A DNA stretch of 64,000 nt, taken from assembly GCF_025319965.1 (NCBI RefSeq), contig NZ_CP012549.1, forward strand, positions 806,001 through 870,000, in the 5' to 3' direction. The position numbers and the translations under genes are program-made. Of the stretch, positions 57,052 through 64,000 are shown in pieces. The DNA is from Campylobacter sp. RM16187 (lineage in GTDB: Bacteria; Campylobacterota; Campylobacteria; Campylobacterales; Campylobacteraceae). Below the pieces are notes generated by a model. It was not told where the DNA came from. It ran no database searches and saw only the letters and a program-made list of their open reading frames with translations. How positions within the stretch are numbered: the stretch's first letter is position 1; each line of letters begins with the position of its first letter.

Positions 57052-57276
57052 TTAAAATTTAATATCTGAATAGCTTAAATTTTCAGTATCTATTTTTTGC
57101 TGTTTGATTCGCTTATTTTCAGCTAAAAACTCTTTAATATTAGAGTAGTATTTAATAAGTAAGTAGGCAGAAACCAGAGGGACGGTAATATACCAAAATG
57201 ATAAAAAAGCTAAAAAGCCGACTGCAAGCATTATATAAAATGCGAGCATTGAAAAAGCGAAAAATATAGTATTCAT
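57052..57276 (-). CDS. Small membrane protein on the opposite strand, inside the tail operon
   Basis: A 74-residue protein with two hydrophobic segments (FFAFSMLAFYIMLAVGFLAFL and FWYITVPLVSAYLLI) and a charged C-terminus. Ribosome-binding site GGAGGG lies before the ATG at 57276. It separates E' from the tape-measure gene, facing the other way, so it looks like a moron. Function unknown. Confidence 0.65.
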   Translation of the reverse strand: MNTIFFAFSMLAFYIMLAVGFLAFLSFWYITVPLVSAYLLIKYYSNIKEFLAENKRIKQQKIDTENLSYSDIKF

Positions 57277-57395
57277 TTTAGCCCTCCATTGTATAAATTC
57301 ATAATTAAATTTTAATAATATAAAGATAAAAAAAGGCTGAAAATGAGCAAAACGACCCTGCAATGGGCATTACTGGCGACTAAAAGGAGCGTAAA

Positions 57396-59702
57396 ATGAG
57401 TAAGAGTGCCACACTTACCTTTGGTATGGATTTAAGCGATTTTAATAAGGCGATGAGTGCCATCAATCGCCAAGCTACAAGCTTTAGTGATCAGATAGAA
57501 AAATCAATACAAGCTCCTATGGCGGCATTAAAAAAAGGGATGGAGCAGATAAAAATAAATCCTTTTGATTTAGAAAAAAATGAATTAATACAATCAAAAA
57601 TCAAAAATTTAACTTCAGACATCAAAAAAGCCATGACTCATAAGCTAAATTTAGATATTGAGGAAGCCAAAAAAAATATAAGCGGGCTTAAAGAGGAGAT
57701 TATAGCCACTGTAGGCTCTATGGCGGTTTTAAGTAAGCCTATATCAGCAGCTATTGATTTTGAAAGCTCTATGGCTGATGTAAAAAAGGTTGTTGATTTT
57801 ACAGGAGAAGAGGATATAAAAAACTTCTCAAGCGAAATTATGAAAATGAGTAGAACCATACCTTTGAGTGTAAGCGAGCTAGCTCAAATAACAGCGTCCG
57901 GCGGTCAGCTTGGAATACATAAAAAAGATTTATTGAATTTTACAGAAACTGCCGCAAAGATGGGAGTTGCTTTTGATATGAGTGCAGGCGAAGCCGGTGA
58001 TAATATGGCAAAACTTATGAACATCTTTAGTATGGAGAAGGTTAGTCAGGTTGCTGCTCTTGGTGACACAATAAATCATATCTCAAACAACACTGCAGCA
58101 AAAGCCAGTGATATTGTAAATTCGATAGGCAGAATAGCTGGTAACGCTAAGGATTTTGGGCTTAGTGCTGATGCTACCGCAGGTCTTGCAAGTGCTTTTT
58201 TGGCTTTAGGTAAAACGCCAGAAGTTGCATCTACGGCAATCAACTCTATGTTGACAGTTCTAAATAATGCTGATACAGCAAGTGGGGATGTAGCCGATGC
58301 ATTTAAGCAGATAGGTATAGATGGTAAAGATCTAAAACAAGCAATATTAAAAAATCCACAGCAGGCTTTATCTAGATTTTTACATACCTTGTCAACAATA
58401 CCAAAGGCTAAAAAAACAGGAATTTTAACCTCAATATTCGGTAAAAATTTCGGAGACGATATATCGCTTGTTACAGGTGCTATAGATAATTTTGATAGGG
58501 CTATGAAATATAGTGGAGACAAGAAGAAAGTCGGATCTATGGAATCGGAATTTAAAGCCCGTAGCGAAACGACTGAAAATAATTTACAGCTTATGAAAAA
58601 TGCCTTTAATGAAATAGGAGTAAATGTTGGGTCAGTATTTTTACCTATTTTAAACAAGGCTATAGATGTTATAAAGTGGGTTAGTTATCAAATTTCAAGT
58701 TTCGCAGAGACTTTCCCTGGGCTTATAAAATTTGGATTTGGTGCAGCAGCGGCAATAACAGCCCTAAAGGCAGCATTTATAGCAAAACAAATAGCTGTAA
58801 ATGGGGCTGTCTTGATGAGTGGCGAATTTAGAAAAATTTTGATGCGATTGCCTATCGATTGCCTAAGGGCAGGCGGAGCGCTAAATACTTGCTCTTTAAG
58901 CTTTAAAAATTTTGGCTTCTCAATGGCAGGCGCAAAACTCCAAGCTGGGCTACTGTTTAATACATTGCTCTTAAAAATTAAGGCTGTTGGTATCGCAATG
59001 CTAACAAATCCTATAGGAATAATAGCCATGTCAATTGCCACGGCTGCATTTTTAATATACAAATATTGGCAACCTGTAAAAGCATTTTTTAGCGGTATTT
59101 GGCAAGGATTAAAAGAGGGGCTATCTCCACTCATTGAATCAATATCTGCCGTTTTTACACCAATAATAAAAATCATATCGGCTGTATTTGAGCCGTTAAA
59201 GCCTATATTTAGCTCTATAAAGAGTTTTTTTAGCTCTCTTTTTTCTCAAAGCGAGTCCACTAAAGAAAGCTTGCAAGGATTTGAGAGTGCGGGTAAAGCT
59301 GTAGGTAATGCAATAGCTGGCGTGATCAGCTTAATATCAACACCTCTTAAATGGATCATGGATAGCATAAAGTGGGTGTTTGATAAAATATCAAATTCTG
59401 CAATAGGTAAGTGGCTAGGTGAAAAAATGGGGATAAATCTAAAGGGAGCTGACAGGATTGAATCAAGTGAAAACATTATAAACCCTGCCAAATCTCAGCC
59501 AAATCAAAATCCTATTCCAGTGCAAACTACTCAAGGCACAATAGACAAAGTAGTCCAAGATAGGCAAGCTGCCGCATCAAATCAAAACACAAAGACTATC
59601 ACAGACAATAAAAAGATAGATATAAATTTATACGGATCACAAACCACACCTCAGGATGTAGCATTGGCCATTAGTGAAAATAGTTATAGTTTTGGGGATT
59701 AG
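57396..59702 (+). CDS. Tail tape measure protein (TP901 family)
   Basis: A 768-residue protein that sets tail length. The N-terminal coiled coil is followed by the TP901 core: MRTIPLSVSEL-like MSRTIPLSVSELAQITASGGQLG, then a hydrophobic middle (residues about 440-570) with helices. The C-terminus is Gln/Asn-rich. The 768 residues would imply a tail of roughly 110 nm by the usual rule of 0.15 nm per residue. Confidence 0.93.
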   Translation: MSKSATLTFGMDLSDFNKAMSAINRQATSFSDQIEKSIQAPMAALKKGMEQIKINPFDLEKNELIQSKIKNLTSDIKKAMTHKLNLDIEEAKKNISGLKEEIIATVGSMAVLSKPISAAIDFESSMADVKKVVDFTGEEDIKNFSSEIMKMSRTIPLSVSELAQITASGGQLGIHKKDLLNFTETAAKMGVAFDMSAGEAGDNMAKLMNIFSMEKVSQVAALGDTINHISNNTAAKASDIVNSIGRIAGNAKDFGLSADATAGLASAFLALGKTPEVASTAINSMLTVLNNADTASGDVADAFKQIGIDGKDLKQAILKNPQQALSRFLHTLSTIPKAKKTGILTSIFGKNFGDDISLVTGAIDNFDRAMKYSGDKKKVGSMESEFKARSETTENNLQLMKNAFNEIGVNVGSVFLPILNKAIDVIKWVSYQISSFAETFPGLIKFGFGAAAAITALKAAFIAKQIAVNGAVLMSGEFRKILMRLPIDCLRAGGALNTCSLSFKNFGFSMAGAKLQAGLLFNTLLLKIKAVGIAMLTNPIGIIAMSIATAAFLIYKYWQPVKAFFSGIWQGLKEGLSPLIESISAVFTPIIKIISAVFEPLKPIFSSIKSFFSSLFSQSESTKESLQGFESAGKAVGNAIAGVISLISTPLKWIMDSIKWVFDKISNSAIGKWLGEKMGINLKGADRIESSENIINPAKSQPNQNPIPVQTTQGTIDKVVQDRQAAASNQNTKTITDNKKIDINLYGSQTTPQDVALAISENSYSFGD

Positions 59703-59703
59703 G

Positions 59704-60000
59704 CTACTTCTGAGACTTATTGTGATTTTTTAAATAGTTTTCAAAAGCTTTTTCTATATCATTCTGGTCTAGTCTGCTAGCATCATAAATGCAATATGTA
59801 TGAAATTCTTGCTGAGTATAAAAGACGAAATGAGTAGAGGTCTCCAAATTGTTTATGGCGGCAACGTTGTGTTTTTTGCATAGGCTATTAAATGACTCCT
59901 TTAGATATTTTATTAAATCATTGGTTGAATGACAGAAAAAGCCCTGCTCTAATATTGTTTTATGAATTTCCAAAAATTCGCCTTTTGTTACTTTATCCAT
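59704..60000 (-). CDS. Hypothetical protein, minus-strand accessory gene
   Basis: A 98-residue protein with no recognised family. It is the 3' gene of a minus-strand pair with the 60010-61002 gene. Confidence 0.6.
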   Translation of the reverse strand: MDKVTKGEFLEIHKTILEQGFFCHSTNDLIKYLKESFNSLCKKHNVAAINNLETSTHFVFYTQQEFHTYCIYDASRLDQNDIEKAFENYLKNHNKSQK

Positions 60001-60009
60001 TTTATCTCC

Positions 60010-61002
60010 TTATTTGACATTATTTAAAAAAATTTTTATTTCCTCAAGCTTTTTGGCTCCTATACCTTTAATACTTAGTATTTCATCATCGCTTAGTTTT
60101 TTAATATCATCTAATTTTTCATATCCTGCTTTTATAAAAGCCGTAGATGCCGGCAAACCCTGCAAGTTTTGAATTTTTATCATCATCTCTTTTTTTGTGT
60201 TAAATTCTTGATAAAAATCACTTGTAGCCTCAAATCCATTTTTTAAAAAGTCGTTTTTCTCTATGAAGTTATTAAATTTCGACTCTTTGTCTTCATCATG
60301 CGAGTAGTATATTTCAAAAAGTCTAAGTATAGCCATACAATTTTTTGATATTGCATTTTTTATTAGCTGTTTAAAACGTCCTTTGCTATAATTATAGTCC
60401 TCCATTGTAATCTTCTTAAAAAATCTCTTTTCTATCTCATTAAGACTGTTGTATGCTTCTGGCGTTATTATTTCACCTATGCTTTGTATAACATTATTAG
60501 TTGGGGATTCATAATAAAATATAGTGTTTAGGCTTTTAAAATCATCTTTAAATTTTACATAGTATCCGTAAGCTTGATAACTTGCCATGTTATAGGCTAT
60601 GCGAAGTGGATCGTCAAAGTCAAGATATGACGCTCTTTGTTTTAGTCTGCTTAACTCTTTTGGCGTAGCTATATTGCTTGAAATTTCTCTAGCTTCATTA
60701 ACTTCTTCATCACTTGGATCTGGGTATTCTACCGTTTCACCTATGTTTGAGAACTTTGTAAATTCTCCATTTTTTAAACTGTTCATCATGTCAGTTACTG
60801 CATCATTGTTTTTAGCATTTTGTTTACTTGCTTTTTCTTCTTTAATCTTTTTTTCTAATTTTTTAGCATTATCGGTTTGTCCATAAAATATTAAGGCTAC
60901 GAATAAAAATCCTATCGACACCCCTATTTGTCCGCCTAAAAGCATAATAAAACCTAAGATTATCAAAAGCCATATCAAGGTAATAAGTATCTTATTTTTC
61001 AT
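60010..61002 (-). CDS. Membrane protein with C-terminal helix-hairpin-helix domain
   Basis: A 330-residue protein: two N-terminal hydrophobic helices (ILITLIWLLIILGFIMLLGG and IGVSIGFLFVALIFY), then a charged middle, then a C-terminal helix-hairpin-helix (DDEILSIKGIGAKKLEEIKIFL). HhH domains bind DNA or mediate protein contacts. It is placed with a small gene between the tail operon and the repressor; a role in lysogenic conversion or exclusion is possible but unproven. Confidence 0.7.
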   Translation of the reverse strand: MKNKILITLIWLLIILGFIMLLGGQIGVSIGFLFVALIFYGQTDNAKKLEKKIKEEKASKQNAKNNDAVTDMMNSLKNGEFTKFSNIGETVEYPDPSDEEVNEAREISSNIATPKELSRLKQRASYLDFDDPLRIAYNMASYQAYGYYVKFKDDFKSLNTIFYYESPTNNVIQSIGEIITPEAYNSLNEIEKRFFKKITMEDYNYSKGRFKQLIKNAISKNCMAILRLFEIYYSHDEDKESKFNNFIEKNDFLKNGFEATSDFYQEFNTKKEMMIKIQNLQGLPASTAFIKAGYEKLDDIKKLSDDEILSIKGIGAKKLEEIKIFLNNVK

Positions 61003-61090
61003 GCTATCTCTACACTATACTTTTTATAACTTTGCCTACAAGCTTACAAGTCTCTTGTGTTTTGTTTGGTTTATTTCTAATAAAAAGCAT

Positions 61091-61390
61091 TTAGATCTCT
61101 AAAATCTGATTTTGACTTCCCGCAATAACTATGTTTTGAGAGCCGTCAACGTTTATATCTATTTTTACATAAGCTCCGTCTCTTAGTGCTTGCAGAAATT
61201 CCTCGTTTGTAAACACGGTCAATATCCCGTTTGCCACGCCGTCGCTTATCCTGCTTACGTCCTCGTTCCTTTTGGCTTGATAAATCCTGCGATTTTGCTT
61301 TCTTTCTTCTTTAATAATATAAACCCAAAGGAAACCCAAAGTTGCAAAAGAAAGTATAACCTGCCAATATTTTGTAACAAACTCTATCAT
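61091..61390 (-). CDS. Small single-span membrane protein, partner of the repressor gene
   Basis: A 99-residue protein. One N-terminal membrane helix (WQVILSFATLGFLWVYII) is followed by a basic stretch, then a C-terminal motif DGSQNIVIAGSQNQILEI. A very similar Gly-Ser-Asn motif is in the adjacent regulator. It lies 3 bp after that gene. Function unknown. Confidence 0.65.
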   Translation of the reverse strand: MIEFVTKYWQVILSFATLGFLWVYIIKEERKQNRRIYQAKRNEDVSRISDGVANGILTVFTNEEFLQALRDGAYVKIDINVDGSQNIVIAGSQNQILEI

Positions 61391-61393
61391 TTT

Positions 61394-61780
61394 TTATCCT
61401 TCTGAAATTTCTTTTAAAGCATTTAATTTTTTTATAAAGCCGTCAAGTATAACTTCGTTCCCGTATCTTTCGTAAAGATCAAGAAATTCCTTAAATTTAG
61501 GGCTGCTTGTCTTTGTAGTTTTGTAGCCGGCTATTTGATTGCCCGATCCGCTTACGGCTATATTTCCACTTCCTATGTTTATGCTTGATCCCATAAGTTT
61601 ATCCATACTTACTCCTAGTTGCTTTGAAATTTCTAGTAATTTTTTATAATCTAACCTTCCATTGTTTGTTTCATACCTCTGATATGTTCTAAGAGATACT
61701 CCCAATTTATCTGCTAACTCTTTTTGGGTTAAGCCTTTTTCTTCTCTTATTTCTCTTATATTTATGACATTTTGTTTCAT
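61394..61780 (-). CDS. Phage repressor-like XRE regulator
   Basis: A 128-residue protein with an XRE helix-turn-helix (IREEKGLTQKELADKLGVSLRTYQRYETN) at residues 7-38. Then comes the motif INIGSGNIAVSGSGNQIAG and a C-terminal helical part. The start is ATG at 61780; the upstream frame to 61858 is not supported. It lies next to a strong rightward promoter (61819), the classical place of a lysogeny repressor. Confidence 0.85.
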   Translation of the reverse strand: MKQNVINIREIREEKGLTQKELADKLGVSLRTYQRYETNNGRLDYKKLLEISKQLGVSMDKLMGSSINIGSGNIAVSGSGNQIAGYKTTKTSSPKFKEFLDLYERYGNEVILDGFIKKLNALKEISEG

Positions 61781-61794
61781 ATATACGCCTTTTA

Positions 61795-61847
61795 TTGACA
61801 TATTTAAGCTATTTTTAATTGACATACGACAAAAAATGACGTATAAT
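61795..61847 (+). promoter_or_regulatory. Early promoter and candidate operators of the phage switch
   Basis: TTGACA (61819-61824) and TATAAT (61842-61847) with a 17-bp spacer form a consensus promoter pointing right. TTGACATA is repeated at 61795 and 61819, and TGACGTAT at 61837, candidate repressor half-sites. Confidence 0.75.
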
Positions 61848-61916
61848 TCAAACATCAATTAAATAATTATACCAAAATATTATTTTTTGATAAGTTCTTT
61901 TAAAAAAGGCAAAACG

Positions 61917-62003
61917 ATGATTTTGTTTTATTTATTGTTGGGATTGATTGCGGGGCTAGCTACGGCGCATTTTATGGCTTGGATTTTAGGGATGCTCGAC
62001 TAA
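61917..62003 (+). CDS. 28-residue hydrophobic peptide
   Basis: MILFYLLLGLIAGLATAHFM then a short tail. AAAAGGC precedes the ATG, and the early promoter at 61819 is ~70 bp upstream. A tiny membrane peptide is plausible. Confidence 0.4.
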   Translation: MILFYLLLGLIAGLATAHFMAWILGMLD

Positions 62004-62179
62004 AAGTGTGTAAAGGCTTGGCATTTTTTGCCGGTTAAAGTGCATTTTTTCTTTTTGTAGTTTTCGCAAAACACAATTATTGGCTTAGTATCCTTAAAAC
62101 CTATCTGCGCATTATGCTTTGCGTATCCTCCGTCAAGGTATAGGTTGCATTCAAGGGTTTTAAAGGTGGTCGGGGGTAT
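62000..62179 (-). CDS. Possible small protein, start unclear
   Basis: A minus-strand frame (TFKTLECNLYLDGGYAKHNA then IGFKDTKPIIVFCENYKKKK) has the look of a real protein with paired Cys. It has no ATG/GTG/TTG after the upstream stop; the only candidate would be ATA at 62179. It overlaps the 61917 peptide by 4 bp. Confidence 0.35.
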   Translation of the reverse strand: MPPTTFKTLECNLYLDGGYAKHNAQIGFKDTKPIIVFCENYKKKKCTLTGKKCQAFTHF

Positions 62180-62300
62180 TGGCTTTAAAGATACGCCAAG
62201 CTGAGTATGAGCCTAAGCTAAAGCCGCCGACAAAGCCGACGATGAATGCGTGTGTAGTGTCGCCGAATGTTTCGGCTATGAAATTTAAAAGAAAATCCAC
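62160..62300 (-). CDS. Small hydrophobic protein (46 aa)
   Basis: GTG start at 62300 with AAAGG upstream. DFLLNFIAETFGDTTHAFIV then GFVGGFSLGSYSAW looks like one membrane helix. It lies upstream of the 62000 frame, which overlaps it by 20 bp. Confidence 0.4.
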   Translation of the reverse strand: MDFLLNFIAETFGDTTHAFIVGFVGGFSLGSYSAWRIFKANTPDHL

Positions 62301-62348
62301 TTTAAAGCCTTTGGTTTTTAAGTGAAATTATAACGAAAAGGAGATGAG

Positions 62349-62561
62349 ATGAAAAATAAAAAACATGAATTTTTGCAAGAGGCTTATTTAAAAATCGGAG
62401 AATGTGATGAAGAGATCAGGAAGCTAGAAAGGCAAAAACTAATATCTTCAAAAATAGCAAAGCTTATAAACAGCGGAAGAGACCCTGAGTTCTTTGATGA
62501 TTGCAAAAGCTTTGATGATGTGGTTAGTAAATTTAAAGACAAATACGGGTTTTTACTATAG
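62349..62561 (+). CDS. Small coiled-coil phage protein, copy A
   Basis: Seventy residues, with AAAGGAG before the ATG. KIGECDEEIRKLERQKLISS then LINSGRDPEFFDDCKSFDDV. Similar to the next gene. Function unknown. Confidence 0.65.
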   Translation: MKNKKHEFLQEAYLKIGECDEEIRKLERQKLISSKIAKLINSGRDPEFFDDCKSFDDVVSKFKDKYGFLL

Positions 62562-62580
62562 AAATTTGAAAGGGTGTGAG

Positions 62581-62790
62581 ATGAGAAATATGGATGAGCT
62601 TTGCATAAGCCTTTGCAAAACAAACAACGAGATTGAGAAGCTAACGGAAAAAGCCAGAATTTTAAATAGCGTAATTAAGTATCTGCTAAACGGTGGCGAT
62701 GATAGCGTATTTGAAAAGTGCCAAACCATAGATGAAATTTTAGAAACGGCAAAAAAAATTAATTTTCGCCGTCTTGAGTTGTGCGAGTAG
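62581..62790 (+). CDS. Small coiled-coil phage protein, copy B
   Basis: Sixty-nine residues, a diverged paralog of copy A (LLNGGDDSVFEKCQTIDEI). It starts at ATG 62581. Function unknown. Confidence 0.65.
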   Translation: MRNMDELCISLCKTNNEIEKLTEKARILNSVIKYLLNGGDDSVFEKCQTIDEILETAKKINFRRLELCE

Positions 62791-62938
62791 TGAGCTCGCT
62801 ACTTAGGTAGTTTAGCTCCTGATTGATGTGTTTTATGAATGACTCTATATTTTCTATACGGCGCAGCAGACTTTCGCGTTGTTTGTTTGCCTCGTCGGTA
62901 AGCTTTATTAATGTTTCTAGTTGGGTAGTTGTATCCAT
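62759..62938 (-). CDS. Small coiled-coil protein on the opposite strand
   Basis: Fifty-nine residues: DTTTQLETLIKLTDEANKQR then ESLLRRIENIESFIKHINQE. It overlaps the end of the 62581 gene by 32 bp on the other strand. Function unknown. Confidence 0.5.
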   Translation of the reverse strand: MDTTTQLETLIKLTDEANKQRESLLRRIENIESFIKHINQELNYLSSELTTRTTQDGEN

Positions 62939-63121
62939 AAATAAGTTCTTTATGTTGAGGTTGGTTTGGCAGTCTAATTATAACTTAAAGGGCTTTTTTA
63001 TGGATGCGAGTTGAATAGATATGTCTGTTTCATTGTTTTGGCTCCTTTAGGTTGTTTTATTCGTGGTGGTTTCTGCAGCATAGAGGGGCTTAAAGAGTGA
63101 ATTTGAATGAAAGGTGGGTTA

Positions 63122-63346
63122 ATGAAAACTCTAGCACAAATCATATATGAAAAAACCCGATACGCATTAAAAGCGTATTGTGAGGTAAGGGGCATATCTT
63201 ATGGAGGGCTCAGAGGTGGATTTGTTGGCAAGGCAAACGCTAAAGTCCTTGAAGCAGATGGTATAGAGTGGCGCAAGGCCAGCAATGTCAAAGTAGGCGA
63301 CGGAACTTGTGCCGGAAAAATATATCTAAACAAGAAAGCGAGTTAA
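63122..63346 (+). CDS. Small phage protein
   Basis: A 74-residue protein with ALKAYCEVRGISYGGLRGGF then GKANAKVLEADGI. It may be a small DNA-binding phage protein. The start is ATG 63122 (AAAGGTGG upstream). Confidence 0.6.
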   Translation: MKTLAQIIYEKTRYALKAYCEVRGISYGGLRGGFVGKANAKVLEADGIEWRKASNVKVGDGTCAGKIYLNKKAS

Positions 63347-63348
63347 AA

Positions 63349-63513
63349 ATGAACACAAAGGCTATTCAATTGGCTATTTTTAGAGCCAAAATGGCATTAA
63401 AGGGATTTGAGGTGGCTACAAGCTCAAAAGGTGCTATATATGGCATAAAAAGAGGTGTAAAAAGGGTAAAAAATGCGAATAATGCAAATTTTAAAACAAA
63501 TTTTAGCGCATAG
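63349..63513 (+). CDS. Small basic phage protein
   Basis: Fifty-four residues, Lys and Ala-rich. It starts 2 bp after the preceding stop and overlaps the next gene. Function unknown. Confidence 0.5.
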   Translation: MNTKAIQLAIFRAKMALKGFEVATSSKGAIYGIKRGVKRVKNANNANFKTNFSA

Positions 63514-63688
63514 GCACAAACCTCCGGCAGAGAGAAAGATATACGGATTAAGCGGAGCGGTTTTTAGCGGTGCGCACTACTACGTAAGCATAGACGGCTT
63601 TATAGTATGTCGTGTAGGTGGTGCTGCTATAGATATAAAAGACAAAACAAGGATGACAAAATGCAAACAGAACTTATCAGAAAGCTAA
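63473..63688 (+). CDS. Small phage protein
   Basis: A 71-residue basic protein with AVFSGAHYYVSIDGFIVCRV. It overlaps both neighbours. Function unknown. Confidence 0.5.
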   Translation: MRIMQILKQILAHRHKPPAERKIYGLSGAVFSGAHYYVSIDGFIVCRVGGAAIDIKDKTRMTKCKQNLSES

Positions 63689-63867
63689 AAAGATTTTTTG
63701 AAGCAAAGAGTAGCCTAGAAAGACTGGAGTCTCAAATAAGAGATCTGAAAAATAATAAAAAGAGTTATGTTGAGACCATAGAAAGACTTGAAGCAGAGTT
63801 AATGGGCGAACTTAGCGAAGAAGAGCTAGATGAAGCAGCGGAGATGATGGACGACCGACACAAATAA
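63661..63867 (+). CDS. Small coiled-coil phage protein
   Basis: A 68-residue helical protein with Glu- and Lys-rich heptads. It overlaps the previous gene by 28 bp. Function unknown. Confidence 0.55.
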   Translation: MQTELIRKLKRFFEAKSSLERLESQIRDLKNNKKSYVETIERLEAELMGELSEEELDEAAEMMDDRHK

Positions 63868-63901
63868 TATATGGAATAAGTAGTTAGCAGTAGGGGACTT
63901 C

Positions 63902-64000
63902 GTGTCTAAGATCAATATAGATGATGTATTAAATGCAGGAATAGATAGCGTTAGGTTTGTTATGCCAAAACAGAGTTTAAACGGCTTTTTGAAAAAGCTT
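63902..64000 (+). CDS. Phage early gene, truncated by the window edge
   Basis: An open frame from GTG 63902 to the end (SKINIDDVLNAGIDSVRFVM). AGGGGAC precedes it. Too short to identify. Confidence 0.45.
   Translation, partial: MSKINIDDVLNAGIDSVRFVMPKQSLNGFLKKL

Noticed and set aside
58076-59176. Long minus-strand frames within the tape-measure gene
   Set aside because: They oppose a clear gene and show no coding pattern.

Overview
The window is from an Epsilonproteobacterium, almost certainly a Campylobacter. It is AT-rich, its 16S rRNA has Campylobacter signature segments, its 23S rRNA carries the helix-45 intervening sequence known from several Campylobacter species, and RadA, FtsY, Rny and BrnQ are of epsilonproteobacterial type. 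The species cannot be fixed by eye.

Layout. 1-9.2 kb is ordinary chromosome: the end of a surface-glycan locus (truncated GT4 glycosyltransferase and an undecaprenyl-phosphate sugar-phosphate transferase), then radA, brnQ, ftsY with a TlpA-like thioredoxin lipoprotein, 5-formyl-THF cyclo-ligase with rny, a SYLF-domain protein and a DedA protein. 9.2-15.9 kb is a complete rRNA operon (16S, tRNA-Ala, tRNA-Ile, 23S, 5S) with visible RNase III processing stems and a 23S intervening sequence. A short nicotinate phosphoribosyltransferase-like remnant follows.

16.5-30.7 kb is one long tightly packed operon resembling an aryl-polyene type II fatty-acid/polyketide cluster: phosphopantetheinyl transferase, two ketosynthases plus a chain-length-factor-like partner, ketoreductase, two hot-dog dehydratases (one fused to an AMP ligase), two acyl carrier proteins, a lysophospholipid acyltransferase, a glycosyltransferase-acyltransferase fusion, a thioesterase, a LolA-like carrier and an MMPL exporter. 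The likely product is a lipid-linked aryl polyene moved to the outer membrane. 30.7-33.5 kb is a TPP-riboswitch-controlled thiSGHE operon without thiF, followed by a DMT transporter.

From 34.5 kb to the right edge the window is a prophage. Its left attachment site is the last 19 nt of a tRNA gene (probably tRNA-Leu), so the intact tRNA should lie beyond the right edge. The phage has a lambda/HK97-type head (GpA terminase, Nu1-like subunit, lambda-type portal, protease-capsid fusion) and a P2-type contractile tail (V, W, J, I, fibre, sheath, tube, E/E', tape measure, U, X, D). An accessory block with HicAB and a tandem gene duplication sits inside the packaging region. The lysis genes have a different base composition. 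At about 61.8 kb is a repressor/early-promoter switch, and small early genes run off the right edge. Three details deserve attention: a -1 frameshift heptamer in E/E', a tail-sheath frame with only ATA as a start, and a portal gene split by a one-base shift.
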